Below, in pieces: positions 1-9,185 of a stretch of DNA of 64,000 nt. The translations under genes were made by a program, and so were the position numbers. Numbering within the stretch: position 1 is the first letter of the stretch; each line of letters begins with the position of its first letter. The notes under the pieces are model-generated. The model searched no databases and was not told the origin of the DNA. It worked only from the letters and a program-made list of their open reading frames with translations. Location of the stretch: positions 72,837 through 136,836 of the forward strand of contig JAOSKV010000007.1 in assembly GCA_027493405.1 (NCBI GenBank), written 5' to 3'. Source of the DNA: FEB-22 sp003105195 (GTDB taxonomy: Bacteria; Pseudomonadota; Alphaproteobacteria; Rhizobiales; Xanthobacteraceae).

Positions 1-653
1 TGGCCGGTGCCGCCGATCTGTCCGAAGCTTCCGCCGCTCGCCGTCGCGCGCACGCCCGGCTGGCTCGAGCCGGTCGGCGAGACGAAGTTGAGCGCGCCGC
101 CGAGGACGGTCGCGCCGAGCCGGTTGGCCATGTAGCCGCGATAGACCTCGATCGACTCGGCCTGCCGCGGATTGGCGAAGCCCACGATGTAGGAGCCGTC
201 CGCGCGGTTGATCGGCAGCCCGTTCTGGAGCACCAGGATCCCGCGCTCGACCGGGTTCTGCTGCAGGCCGGAGCCGCGGATCTGGATGCGCGGCTGGTCG
301 TTGCCGCCGAAGAAGTCCTGCACCACCACGCCCGGCGTCTGGCTCAGCGCCTTCGACACCGTGAGGTGGGCGGAGTTCGCGAACTCCTGCTGCGAGACCA
401 GCGCGACGCCGCCTGCGAGGGCGTTGAAGCGCTCCTCGATGCTCGCCGGCGCATTGGCGGCCCGCTCCGCCTCGACCATGATCGGATCGAGGGTGATCGC
501 GGCGCCGGGCGTCGCGGACTGGGCGATCGCGGCTTGCCCCGCGAGCGACAGCAGGGGAAGCGACGCGACACACGACAGCAGCATCCGCCGTCCTGCATTG
601 CGCGTCGTGGATCGCAGCGTCGTGGTCGAATGTCCCTCTCGGCTTCCGCGCAT
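1..653 (-). CDS. TonB-dependent receptor, N-terminal part (runs off window)
   Basis: This is the N-terminal third of an outer-membrane TonB-dependent receptor, a family that imports siderophores, haem, cobalamin or other scarce ligands. Reading leftwards from the ATG at 653, a basic twin-arginine-rich stretch precedes a hydrophobic signal segment (about residues 24-45) that ends in an Ala-Gln-Ser cleavage-like site. A plug domain follows with the typical motifs QTPGVVVQDFFGG, RIQIRGSG, VLQNGLPINRADG and SIEVYRGYMANRLGATVLGGALN. A second start at 584 (MLLSCVASL) would give a more ordinary signal peptide and may be the true one. The beta-barrel lies beyond position 1, so the ligand cannot be judged. 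An FNR/FixK-like box lies about 200 bases upstream. Confidence 0.85.
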   Translation of the reverse strand, partial: MRGSREGHSTTTLRSTTRNAGRRMLLSCVASLPLLSLAGQAAIAQSATPGAAITLDPIMVEAERAANAPASIEERFNALAGGVALVSQQEFANSAHLTVSKALSQTPGVVVQDFFGGNDQPRIQIRGSGLQQNPVERGILVLQNGLPINRADGSYIVGFANPRQAESIEVYRGYMANRLGATVLGGALNFVSPTGSSQPGVRATASGGSFGQIGGTG

Positions 654-1020
654 TCCAACACCCTCCGGATCGCGACCCCATGGGTCTCGGGCATGGCGGC
701 GTCTTCTCGCGGCCGGTGGTCCGGCCCGGGAGTTTCGCCGCGTCCGATCGACTGCCCGGCGGGCAATCGAACAATGTCTGGATTGATCTGGATGGCGAGA
801 GGGCTGTCTTGATCGGCCCCGACACTATTGAGGTCGATCGAACCTCGATTGACTTCGATCAAGCGACGAAAACATTGGAAACTTTCCAGCAAATGCCGCG
901 CCGCCGGTCCGCGGATTGATCCAGGTCATGCCGCCGCGGCCGCGAGTCCGTAAGAGCAGGATGCAGTGGCAGTCACTACGGGCGCGGCGGGAGCTGACTC
1001 CCGTCGCGGAGCACGCATCC
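654..1020. promoter_or_regulatory. Divergent intergenic region with FNR/FixK-like boxes
   Basis: This non-coding stretch separates the leftward TonB receptor from a rightward membrane-protein gene. It holds a perfect TTGA-N6-TCAA palindrome at 849-862 (TTGACTTCGATCAA) and a near match at 916-929 (TTGATCCAGGTCAT). Both fit the FNR/FixK/Nnr class of oxygen- or NO-responsive sites known in alphaproteobacteria. A further imperfect palindrome, GAGGTCGATCGAACCTC, spans 830-846. The binding protein is inferred only from the motif. Confidence 0.45.
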
Positions 1021-1748
1021 ATGACGCGCGCGGGCAGTCTCGAAGTTTCTCCGGCGCGCCGGGACCCTCGCGCTTTGCGTCGCGGGCCTCGTTTCGCTGC
1101 CGCGCCTCGCGCTCGCGGCGCTGTTGCTGGCGGCGGCCGTCGCGTTCTACCGGCTGGTGCCGCGCGCGCCGCGACCGCCGGACGCGATGGGCCACGACCG
1201 GCTCGCTGCGATCGTTCTGCCCGATCTCCTGGGCTTCGCGCTCGGCAGCGTCTTCCTGGCCATGCCGGTCTGGCTCGCCGACCGGGCGGGGGCGATCCAT
1301 CCGATGGCGATCATGACCTGGCCGCTGGCGCTCGGCGCGCTCGCGATCCTCGCCGCCGCGGCGCATCGGGCGAGCGCCTGGCTGCGGATCGAGGCGGAGG
1401 GCCTGCGGCTCGCATCCGCGCGCCGCGAACAGCTCGTTCGCTACGGCGCGATCCTGGCGGTGGAGCCCCTGGCGGCGCGGCCTTCCCGGGTGGGCGCGCG
1501 CGCTGGTGCCGTGGCTCGCCGCGGCCGGACGGTTCGGCGCCGCGGGGGCGGTCGCGCTCGCGCGCGACACGACCGGCGTGCGGCTCCGCCTCGCCGACGG
1601 ACGTTCGGCCGTCATTCCCCGGGACGGCTTCGAGGCGCCGTATCGCTTGGCGCTGGCCGCGCTGAAGGCGCACAACGTCACTTTCGCTTCAGGTCCGACG
1701 ATCTCCGAATCCAACGATTGGGAGTCCCGCATTGGCACCATGCCCTAG
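1021..1748 (+). pseudogene. Uncharacterised membrane protein, frameshifted
   Basis: The likely original gene starts at the ATG at 1021 and ends at the TAG at 1748, but it is readable only by changing frame. After five codons the continuation (KFLRRAGTLALCVAGL) lies one frame over, consistent with an indel in the GCGCGCGCG run near 1030. A second shift near 1480 joins RYGAILAVEPLAAR to LPGWARALVPWLAAAGRFG. The product would have about three hydrophobic segments near its N-terminus and a soluble tail ending in LALAALKAHNVTFASG. I do not recognise the family. An FNR-like box lies about 90 bases upstream. A shrunken second copy of the same promoter and C-terminal coding end occurs at 15.38-15.55 kb. 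Confidence 0.4.
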
Positions 1749-2233
1749 CAGGCTGCTGAAAATCGGGCCAGTTCGACCGTTATCCTGTGCTCCCTATGGA
1801 GGGCTGATCCAGTGTTGTAGCGAGCGGGATGCCGCCGTGAGGCTGTCTGCGGCCGGGCGCTAGCCATTGGAGAGCCGCTCAGGCTGGCGCCGCGAGCAGT
1901 TTGGGTATTCGGATCAGATTGTAGCTCGCCATCGTGAGCGTGAACTTGAATCCGAGCTTCCTCGCACCGCGCAGCATCGGCCGTCCCAAGCCGCCGATTA
2001 TCTTGCCCCACCCGAACGGCTCTTCGACGCGCTTTCGCTTCTGCTGGCTCACGGCGTAGCCGGGATGACGGGTGCTCCGGGCGTCGATGGCAGAACGGCG
2101 GCCGGAGTCGTTCTGCGCCACATGCGGGGTCACATTGAGCTGCCGCAGATCGGCGACGAAGTCGCTCGTGTCGTAAGCCTTGTCAGCTGCGAGCGTGATG
2201 CGCCGCGCTCCCGGCGAGCGCCGCACGATCATC
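1746..2233 (-). mobile_element. Insertion sequence remnant (IS5-like, DDE transposase)
   Basis: This is the 3' half of an insertion sequence. The left edge carries the sequence AGCAGGCTGCTGAAAATCGG at about 1746, which resembles the terminal repeats of this kind of element, followed by the end of a transposase gene. No matching right-hand terminal repeat is visible before the next gene, and the transposase lacks its N-terminal half, so the element is a dead fragment. Confidence 0.6.
1879..2232 (-). pseudogene. Transposase C-terminal fragment (DDE, IS5 family type)
   Basis: The 117 codons encode the C-terminal part of a DDE transposase. Visible landmarks are ITLAADKAYDTSDFV (the region of the second catalytic Asp), HVAQNDSGRRSAIDAR, and KRVEEPFGWGKIIGG, which matches the RxxEExFGWxK signature carrying the catalytic Glu. 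The tail is SYNLIRIPKLLAAPA. The family normally has 300 or more residues, so the N-terminal half with the first Asp is missing and no product should be functional. Its neighbour is a transporter operon, so the element probably marks an edge of past rearrangement. Confidence 0.7.
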
Positions 2234-2335
2234 CGTTGCGCCGCCGCCGTTCGGCCAAGCCATCAGCCTGCAGGAGAACCCGTGACCCGGTGAGGGCCAC
2301 GGGCTACGAGTGGCATCACGCACGACCTCAGCGAC

Positions 2336-3559
2336 TCACCACTTGGTGATGTCGTTTGGAACGGCGATCCAGTCTGGCGTCGAGAGTTGATACTTGCCGC
2401 CCTTGACGGTCTCGACTTTCACGCGCCCGGTCAGGCGGAACGGCGCCTCCTTGTTGAATACCACCTCCGGCAGAATCCCCATCAGCTCTTCTTCGGTGAA
2501 CTTCTGAGTGATCAGCGTCTCGTAGACCGCCTCGCCCGTGATCTTGGCCGCGCCGACGCGCGCCGCCGTATGCTCGACGGCCCGAACTGCCATCAGTCCT
2601 TGGCTGATGCCGAGAAGGTTGATCGGGTTCCACTCGCCTGGAAGTCCGTATTGTTTGCTCAGGACCTGATAGAACTCCCACGCCTTCGACGACTTGTCTG
2701 TCGTCGACGCGATGCCGGTCACCACCATGTGGCCTTCCCATGGCGCATAACTCTTCATCGCCTGCGCAAGCGGCCAGATCGTGTGCCAGGGTGATGCGAT
2801 GGTGGGGATGGTCACGCCGTGCAATTGCTCGGCACGAAGCGCGGCCGCCGCAAGCGTGGTGTTTGCGGTGCCCATGATGACGTCGGCCTTGGCGTCGACA
2901 ATCTTCTTCATCGGGCTTGAGATATCGACCGGCTGTATTTCGACCCACTCGGTCGCCACGATCGTGGCGATCCCCTTGGGCTCGAGAACGTCCTTTATGT
3001 ACTTCGTCAGTCCGCCGACGATGTCGACGAAAGCCGGTGAGGCCTGGGTCGAGAGAAACGCGACCCTGAGCGGACGCTTGTTGGGGTTCTGCTGCGCGAA
3101 CCAAAGCAGAGCCGCTGCCCATTCGTGCGTGTAGCTCGGACGGATGTTGAAGAGCCATTGATTCGGCAGCCAGCTGTAGCCGTAGCCGGGAGGCGCGTAG
3201 AGCACCGGCACTTTGTCGCGCGGCAAACGCTGCTGGAGCGCGGCGACGTCCGCGCCGCCCAGGCCCATCGCCAAGATCGGCTTGTTCTCGCTCAGGATGC
3301 CTGGCCATAGACTGGCAACGACCGTACTGTCGTAGCGAGTGTCATAGTTCTTGACCGTCAGCGTGATGCCGAGCTTCTTGCCCGTCGTGTCGTTCCACCA
3401 TTTGACCACGGCGTCACGCGCAATCAGGTGCTTGCTGAGGTCGGCGAACGGGCCGGAATTGTCCACCAGTCCGGGAATCCGATATTCCACCTGGGCGGTT
3501 GCCGGGAGCACTCCCGACATGAGTGTGGCCAGGACGGCCGCGATCTGTAGTCTACGCAT
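2336..3559 (-). CDS. ABC transporter periplasmic substrate-binding protein (branched-chain amino acid type)
   Basis: This 407-residue protein is the periplasmic receptor of the adjacent Liv-type ABC importer. It begins with a signal peptide (MRRLQIAAVLATLMSGVLPATAQ) and continues as a type I periplasmic-binding fold: a GLVDNSGPFADLSKHL ligand-entry region near the N-terminus, and later RPLRVAFLSTQASPAFVDIV and ADVIMGTANTTLAAAALRAEQLHGV. Such receptors bind branched-chain amino acids but, when linked to CoA ligases, often bind aromatic or fatty acids instead. That second reading suits this context and is inference. It is last in the leftward operon, about 50 bases after livF. The substrate cannot be read from sequence. 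Confidence 0.85.
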   Translation of the reverse strand: MRRLQIAAVLATLMSGVLPATAQVEYRIPGLVDNSGPFADLSKHLIARDAVVKWWNDTTGKKLGITLTVKNYDTRYDSTVVASLWPGILSENKPILAMGLGGADVAALQQRLPRDKVPVLYAPPGYGYSWLPNQWLFNIRPSYTHEWAAALLWFAQQNPNKRPLRVAFLSTQASPAFVDIVGGLTKYIKDVLEPKGIATIVATEWVEIQPVDISSPMKKIVDAKADVIMGTANTTLAAAALRAEQLHGVTIPTIASPWHTIWPLAQAMKSYAPWEGHMVVTGIASTTDKSSKAWEFYQVLSKQYGLPGEWNPINLLGISQGLMAVRAVEHTAARVGAAKITGEAVYETLITQKFTEEELMGILPEVVFNKEAPFRLTGRVKVETVKGGKYQLSTPDWIAVPNDITKW

Positions 3560-3610
3560 CAGCTTCCTCCGTGGTTCTTGATTCAGCGATTGCTATTGCT
3601 CGAACCGCCT

Positions 3611-4419
3611 CTACCCAAGCCACCGCTTGCGGCGCTTGTAGTGCTTTACATCCCTGAAGCTCTTTCCGTGCCCCGACAGGCTCATGCCGAGGTAGAATTC
3701 CTTGATGTCCTCGTTCTCGCGCAGTTCCGCGCCGGTGCCGTAGAGCACGATCCGGCCATTCTCGAGCACGTAGCCGTAGTCCGCGATCCGAAGGGCCACC
3801 TTCGCATTCTGCTCCACCACCAGGAATGCGATCTCTTCCTTGCGGCGCAGCATCTCGACCAGATCGAAGATCTCCGCGACGATCAGCGGCGCGAGGCCAA
3901 GCGAGGGCTCGTCGAGCAGCACCAGACGCGGCTTTGCCATCAGCGCGCGCCCGATCACCAGCATCTGCTGCTCGCCGCCGGACAGGTAGCCGGAGACGCG
4001 CCCGCGCATCGTGCGGAGCTTCGGAAAATACTCATAGATCCGCTCGATCGACTCGCGGCGTTCGGCATTGCTCTTGAGCACCTTGCCACCGACCAGCAGG
4101 TTTTGCTCGACCGTCATGTGCGGCAGAATTTTGCGCCCTCGACCACCTGAACGAGGCCCGCGCACACGAGATTCTGCGGCTCCTCCGCATGGATCGGTGC
4201 GCCTTTGAAGTGAATCGAGCCGGACGTGATGGCACCGTCCTCCGAATGCAGCAGTCCCGAGATCGCCTTCAAGGTGGTGGTCTTGCCGGCACCGTTCGCG
4301 CCGAGGAGGGCAACGATGCGTCCCTCGTCCACGTCGAGATTGATGCCTTTGAGCACCAGGATCACGTCGCTGTAGACGACTTCGACATTGTTCAGCTGCA
4401 GAAGCATGTGACGCGACAT
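3611..4419 (-). pseudogene. livF: ABC transporter ATP-binding protein LivF, frameshifted
   Basis: Two overlapping reading frames together form one complete LivF-type ATPase of about 270 residues. The first (from 4419) holds the Walker A motif GANGAGKTT and ends at LVQVVEGAKF. The second resumes at GRKILPHMTVEQNL and holds the signature SGGEQQM, Walker B LVLLDEPSLGLAP and the H-loop-equivalent VVEQNA. A single base missing near 4134 (GGC-GCA where GGC-CGC-AAA is expected) explains the break. Everything needed for ATP hydrolysis is present on both sides, so a sequencing error is more likely than a true mutation. It would pair with LivG to drive the importer. Four bases separate its C-terminal partner livM and this gene's coding region from a shared operon layout. 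Confidence 0.8.
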
Positions 4420-4420
4420 C

Positions 4421-5476
4421 TCAATGAGGAAACGGCCAGATCCGGTAGCTTTCCTTGATGATATTCCAACGGTGCACCAGACCGCGCGGCTCGAAGATCA
4501 CGAACAGGATGATCAGCCCGCCGAGCAGGATGTTCATTCCTGCGAACACGATCTGTCCGCCGATCTGGGGAAACCAATCGCTCAGGACGGGACCCGCGGT
4601 GGTGATGAATTCCTGCAGCAACCTGATCACGACGGTGCCGATGATTGCGCCGAGCACCGAGCCCATGCCGCCGACGATCAGCATGCCGACGTACCAGACC
4701 GACAGCCACAGCGTGAACTGGTCTGCCTGCACGTAGCGCACGTAATAGGCCCACAAGCCACCGGCTACGCCCGCGTAGAACGCTCCGATGAAGAAGGCGA
4801 GAATCTTGTAGTAGAAGACGTTGATCCCGATCACCTCTGCGGCGTTGTCGTTGTCGCGTACCGCGACGAAGGCGCGGCCTGTTCGACTCCGCGCGATTCC
4901 GAAGGCGCCGGCCGTCATCAGGATGACGACGAACAGGATGAGGTAGTACATCCGGGCGTCGGTATCGAACGCGAAGCCGCCGAGAGAGGCCGGCTCGAGG
5001 CGCAGTCCCTCGGCCCGCCCGAACCACTCCTTCGGCAGCTTCATCATCGCGAAGCTGAAGATGTACTGCGCCGCGATGGTCGTCAGAGCGAGGTAGAAGC
5101 CCTTGATGCGTAGTGCGGCAAGGCCAAAGAACGCGCCGAACGCGGCGGCTCCGATGCCTGCCAGCGGCAAGGTGATCCAGAATGGCGTGCCGAACTTCGC
5201 CGCCAGGGCGCCGCAGACATAGGCGCCGAAGCCCATGAATGCTGACTGACCCATGTTGATCTGGCCCGCAAACCCCGAAGTGAGCTGCAGGCCGATCACC
5301 GCCACCAGGGTGACACCGATGACATTGGCGATGCCGACAATGCGACCGGAAACGATGATCGGCAGCACGACGAGCCCGACCATCAGCGCGACGAACCAAG
5401 CCCACTGACCGGGCGAGCGGATCAGGGCGCGATCCTGCGCGTATGTCTCCGAATAGATCCCACCGGGCAAGGTCAC
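4421..5476 (-). CDS. livM: Branched-chain amino acid type ABC transporter permease LivM
   Basis: This is an integral inner-membrane permease of the LivM family, about 351 residues with eight to ten hydrophobic segments. The family hallmark GFAGQINMGQSAFMGFGAY is clear, as is the coupling-helix region SRTGRAFVAVRDNDNAAEVIGIN that contacts the ATPases. I prefer the GTG at 5476, which has GAGG upstream and follows the livH stop directly, over a TTG at 5509 that would overlap livH by 29 bases. It forms the membrane channel together with LivH, and its stop lies next to the start of livF. Confidence 0.85.
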   Translation of the reverse strand: MTLPGGIYSETYAQDRALIRSPGQWAWFVALMVGLVVLPIIVSGRIVGIANVIGVTLVAVIGLQLTSGFAGQINMGQSAFMGFGAYVCGALAAKFGTPFWITLPLAGIGAAAFGAFFGLAALRIKGFYLALTTIAAQYIFSFAMMKLPKEWFGRAEGLRLEPASLGGFAFDTDARMYYLILFVVILMTAGAFGIARSRTGRAFVAVRDNDNAAEVIGINVFYYKILAFFIGAFYAGVAGGLWAYYVRYVQADQFTLWLSVWYVGMLIVGGMGSVLGAIIGTVVIRLLQEFITTAGPVLSDWFPQIGGQIVFAGMNILLGGLIILFVIFEPRGLVHRWNIIKESYRIWPFPH

Positions 5477-5480
5477 GACT

Positions 5481-6365
5481 TCAGATCCTCTCGATGGTTT
5501 TCCAACCAAACAGGCCGGTCGGTCGGATCAGCAGGATCAGGACCATGATGAGAAACGGAAACACGCTGGCGACGCCGCCGTCGAACAGCGGGTCGAGGAA
5601 GTAGGCCGCAAGGCCCGATACGATGCCGACAATCAGGCCGCCGAGCACGACCCCGCCGATCGACTCCAGTCCCGCCAGCAGCGCGACCGGAAGCGCTGCA
5701 AAGCCAATGTCCGACGCCAGGAACGTCATTCCCTTCCCGTTGAGGAAGATGATGGCCGCAAGGGTTGACAGCATGGCGCTGATGCCCCAGGCGATCGCGA
5801 TCGAGCGCTTCACCGAAATGCCGAGCGACAAGGCGGTCTGATGGTCTTCGGCGACCGCACTCATCTCCAGGCCCACCTGTGTGCGGTTGAAGAACCACGA
5901 TGTCAGGCCGGCTAGAAGGATGGTCAGAAGGCCTCCGTACAAGAGCGCTTGATCGATCACGATCGAGCCCAGTCTCACGGCCGCGACCGGCAGGATCGCC
6001 GGAAAGAACCTTACCTCGGGTCCCCAGACCACAAGCACCAGGCCGCGCAGCAGAATCAGGAGGCCGATCGTCACCATCACGAACGAGAACAGCTCCTCGC
6101 CGACCAGCGGCCGCAGGATCAGCCGCTCGACGACGAGGCCGAGCACCAGGCTCGATACAAGGGCGATCGGTATCGCAACCCACCAGTCGAGATCGAGCAG
6201 CGCCATATAGGTCCAGATCAGGAATGCGCCGACGACGATGAGTTCGCCCTGCGCGAAGTTGAACACGCGCGCGGAGCGGTAGATGATCACGAAACTCATC
6301 GCGATCAGGGCATAGAGCAGGCCCGTGAGGGCGCCGTTGATCGTGTACGTGAGGAGGCTAGACAT
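5481..6365 (-). CDS. livH: Branched-chain amino acid type ABC transporter permease LivH
   Basis: This 294-residue inner-membrane permease carries the LivH hallmarks: INGALTGLLYALIAMSFVII at the N-terminus, then VFNFAQGELIVVGAF, and the ATPase-contact loop GLEMSAVAEDHQTALSLGIS. The chosen ATG at 6365 overlaps the stop of the upstream acyl-CoA ligase gene by eight bases, which suggests translational coupling. An upstream in-frame extension of 20 residues lies inside the ligase gene and is not hydrophobic, so it is unlikely to be used. Confidence 0.87.
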   Translation of the reverse strand: MSSLLTYTINGALTGLLYALIAMSFVIIYRSARVFNFAQGELIVVGAFLIWTYMALLDLDWWVAIPIALVSSLVLGLVVERLILRPLVGEELFSFVMVTIGLLILLRGLVLVVWGPEVRFFPAILPVAAVRLGSIVIDQALLYGGLLTILLAGLTSWFFNRTQVGLEMSAVAEDHQTALSLGISVKRSIAIAWGISAMLSTLAAIIFLNGKGMTFLASDIGFAALPVALLAGLESIGGVVLGGLIVGIVSGLAAYFLDPLFDGGVASVFPFLIMVLILLIRPTGLFGWKTIERI

Positions 6366-8382
6366 CTGCGGCACCCACCTGTTGCGATCGGGACGATGCC
6401 GCGTGCGACCACGACTCCAGGACATCGTTGACGTGAACGACCGCAGTCAGGCGGCCGACGCGTCCGTCCTGGTACTTGATCGGGATGTCGGCTTCGACCG
6501 CGGAGCGACCGTCGTAGATCGCGGCGATGAAGTCGGCGTATTTCTGCTCGAGGTGCTTGCGGCGCAGCTTGCGCGTCCGCGTCAGCTCGTCCTCATCCGG
6601 GTCGAGCTCCTTCGGGAAATTGACGAACCGCGCGATCTGCGAGCCTTGCGGCAGCAGCTGGTTGAGGGCACGCAGTTCGTCGCGGATCAAATCGCGGATC
6701 CGTTCGTTCTGCGAAAGATCCGCGAAGGTCGTGAATGCGACGCCGCGCTGCTCCGCCCAGCGGCCGAGCGTCGTGGCGTCGATGTTGACGAGCGCGGCGA
6801 CGAACGGCTTGGTCTCGTCGCCGAGCGTCATGGCGTCCTTGATGAACGGGCTGAACCGCAGCCGGTTCTCAATGAAGCTCGGCGGATAACGGTGACCGGT
6901 CGAAAGGCGCCGCATATCTTCGACCCGGTCGAGGTAGACCAGCTCGCCCTGTTCGGTCAGATGAACGGCATCCTCGAGGCGATACCAGCCGTCGACCATC
7001 TTCTTGGCGGTCGCTTCGGGGTTCTTGTAGTACCCGGCGAAGCCGATGGCGCCGCGTACCAGCAATTCGCCATCCTCGCTCACCTTATGCTCCAGCGGAG
7101 TTCCGAACTTCGGATGCACCGGTAGCCAGCTTCCGACCGTCTCGAGGTCGTAGGCCGTACCCTGATGCGCCGTCAGTAGGCCAACCTCGGTTGAGCCGTA
7201 GATATTGCGCAGCGGAACGCCCATGGCATGGAAGAAGCGAAACACGTCCGGCGCCATTCCCGAGCCGCCGGAAACCGCGATGCGCGCAGACTGCAGGCCG
7301 AGGTTTTCCCTGAGGTGCCGCAACACGATCGCATCGGCGCCCCAGCCCGCCGCGCGCCAGAAGAGGTTCGGTCGCTCGCCTTGCAGTCGCGACAGGAATG
7401 CGCGCTTTCCGATCGCGATGCCGGCCTTGAACACGGCACGGCGGACCGGCCCCGCATCCATCATTTTCGCCTCTACCAGCGTCGACAGGCTCTCCCATTG
7501 ACGTGGGCTGAGCATGAGGGCCTCGGCGCCGATCTCGCGTATGTTGTTCTGAACGGTCTCCGGCTCCTCGGGAAAATTCACGATGAATGGAACCAGCACT
7601 GCGAGCGCGATACCGAAAAACTGCTCGGTGGCCCACGCCGGCGAGATGTAGCTCAGATACTGAGTGTCGGGCTTGAAATCGAGAGCGCCGACCACCCGCG
7701 CCGGGGCTTCGAGCAGATAGGTGTTGGTGAGTATCACGGCTTTCGGAACGCCGGTCGTGCCCGACGTGTAGCTGAGAACCGCGATTTCATCGCCGCGCCC
7801 CGCGCGCACGGACCGCACGAACGAATCCGGATCACGCGTCAGTCGTGCGGCTCCGAGCGCCTGGACGTCGTCGAGCGTTCGGAGCTTGGGATGCGCGTAG
7901 CTCCACATGCCGCGTCGGTCCCAATAGACGACGGTCTGGATCTTCGACAGCCGCGGCTCGAGCTCCAACGCCTTGTCGACCTGCTCCTGATCCTCGCAGA
8001 TCACGATGACGGCCTCGGAGTGGTCGAGGACGTACTCCATCTGCGCCGCGGTAAGGTCCGGGTAGAGACACACGACCTTCGCCCCGATGGCGTTCGCGGC
8101 GTATTGGCTCCAGAACAGCTCCGGCTCGTTTTCGCCGACGATCGCGACGGTCTGACCGCGGCTCACGCCGAGTTCGGCGAGACCCATCGCGATGTTGGCG
8201 ACACGCGACACCACCTCGGCCCATGTGAAGCGTTGCCAGATGCCGTAGTCCTTGCGGCGATGGAACGTTTCGTTCGCGCGGCGCTCCGCCTGATACAGCA
8301 GCGCTTGCGGAATCGTCGCAACGCCGGCCTCCAGCATGGCCTCCAGGCTCGCCCACCGGGCGCCGACCGCGTTCGGGTTCAT
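6358..8382 (-). CDS. Long-chain fatty acid--CoA ligase-like AMP-binding protein
   Basis: This 674-residue enzyme should activate a carboxylic acid to its CoA thioester through an acyl-adenylate. The phosphate-binding motif YTSGTTGVPK is at residues 205-214, and later motifs IYGSTEVG, WYRLEDAVH and YLDRVEDMRRLSTGHRYPP are intact. The long C-terminal part without a simple PKTxxGK ending is typical of the FadD15/bubblegum-type ligases. Its start codon overlaps the livG stop (TGATG), and its stop overlaps livH, so it is embedded in the transporter operon. That arrangement suggests vectorial acylation: the imported acid is trapped as a CoA ester. The exact acid is unknown. Confidence 0.85.
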   Translation of the reverse strand: MNPNAVGARWASLEAMLEAGVATIPQALLYQAERRANETFHRRKDYGIWQRFTWAEVVSRVANIAMGLAELGVSRGQTVAIVGENEPELFWSQYAANAIGAKVVCLYPDLTAAQMEYVLDHSEAVIVICEDQEQVDKALELEPRLSKIQTVVYWDRRGMWSYAHPKLRTLDDVQALGAARLTRDPDSFVRSVRAGRGDEIAVLSYTSGTTGVPKAVILTNTYLLEAPARVVGALDFKPDTQYLSYISPAWATEQFFGIALAVLVPFIVNFPEEPETVQNNIREIGAEALMLSPRQWESLSTLVEAKMMDAGPVRRAVFKAGIAIGKRAFLSRLQGERPNLFWRAAGWGADAIVLRHLRENLGLQSARIAVSGGSGMAPDVFRFFHAMGVPLRNIYGSTEVGLLTAHQGTAYDLETVGSWLPVHPKFGTPLEHKVSEDGELLVRGAIGFAGYYKNPEATAKKMVDGWYRLEDAVHLTEQGELVYLDRVEDMRRLSTGHRYPPSFIENRLRFSPFIKDAMTLGDETKPFVAALVNIDATTLGRWAEQRGVAFTTFADLSQNERIRDLIRDELRALNQLLPQGSQIARFVNFPKELDPDEDELTRTRKLRRKHLEQKYADFIAAIYDGRSAVEADIPIKYQDGRVGRLTAVVHVNDVLESWSHAASSRSQQVGAADV

Positions 8383-9185
8383 CAGTGTATTTCCTCGCCG
8401 AGATAGGCCTTTATGACGGCGGGGTCGCGCTTGATGACGCTTGGCGGGCCTTGCGCGATGACGTGTCCCCAGTCGAGGACGACGATGCGGTCAGCGATGT
8501 CCATCACCACCTGCATGTCGTGCTCGACGATCAGCACGGGGATGTCGAGTGCTTCGCGAATGTCGATGATGAACCGGGCCATGTCCTCCTTCTCTTCGAG
8601 GTTCATGCCCGCCATCGGCTCGTCCATCAGCAGCACCTTCGGCTCCATCGCGAGCGCTCGGCCGAGATCGACGCGCTTGCGCAAGCCGTAACTCAGTGAG
8701 CCGACCAGGCGATGCCTGATCTGCTTGATCTCGAGGAAATCGATGATCTCCTCGACCTTACGTCGATGTTCGATCTCCTCGCGGTGCGCAAATGGCCAGT
8801 AGAAGAATCCCTGGATCGCGCCAGTCCGCATATGGAGGTGGCGGCCGGTCATGAGATTGTCGATCACGCTCAAGCCGGAGAACAGTTGCAGCCCCTGGAA
8901 GGTGCGGCCGACGCCGAGCTTCGCGATGCGGTGCGGCGGCAGCCCGGTGATCTCCTGCTCGTCGAAGAAGAAGCGCCCCTGCTGCGGCACATTGAATCCG
9001 TTGAGGCAGTTGAGTGTGCAACTCTTGCCCGCGCCGTTCGGACCTATGACCGCAACGATCTCGCTGCGCAGGATCTCGATCGAAACATCCGACAGCGCCG
9101 TGACGCCGCCGAACCGCAGCGTGATCCCTTCGGCGCGCATGATTGCTGGCGCGCGCCCGGCGTTTTCGACGCAGCGTTCAAGCAT
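8382..9185 (-). CDS. livG: ABC transporter ATP-binding protein LivG
   Basis: This is the second ATPase of the Liv-type importer, about 267 residues. Motifs in order are IMRAEGITLRFGGVTALSDV, Walker A GPNGAGKSCTLNCL, the Q-loop region VGRTFQGLQLF, the degenerate signature SLSYGLRKRVDLGRAL, Walker B VLLMDEPMAGMN and the switch His in LIVEHDMQVVM. The start is set at the ATG at 9185, which overlaps the end of the upstream ligase gene by eight bases. A longer in-frame extension lies wholly inside that ligase gene and lacks family similarity. The C-terminal extension with DPAVIKAYLGEE is diagnostic for LivG. Confidence 0.87.
   Translation of the reverse strand: MLERCVENAGRAPAIMRAEGITLRFGGVTALSDVSIEILRSEIVAVIGPNGAGKSCTLNCLNGFNVPQQGRFFFDEQEITGLPPHRIAKLGVGRTFQGLQLFSGLSVIDNLMTGRHLHMRTGAIQGFFYWPFAHREEIEHRRKVEEIIDFLEIKQIRHRLVGSLSYGLRKRVDLGRALAMEPKVLLMDEPMAGMNLEEKEDMARFIIDIREALDIPVLIVEHDMQVVMDIADRIVVLDWGHVIAQGPPSVIKRDPAVIKAYLGEEIH

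Noticed and set aside
6358..9185. The overlapping acyl-CoA ligase and liv genes as a misassembly
   Set aside because: Overlaps are short, in proper register for coupled translation, and each protein is complete, which fits a genuine operon.
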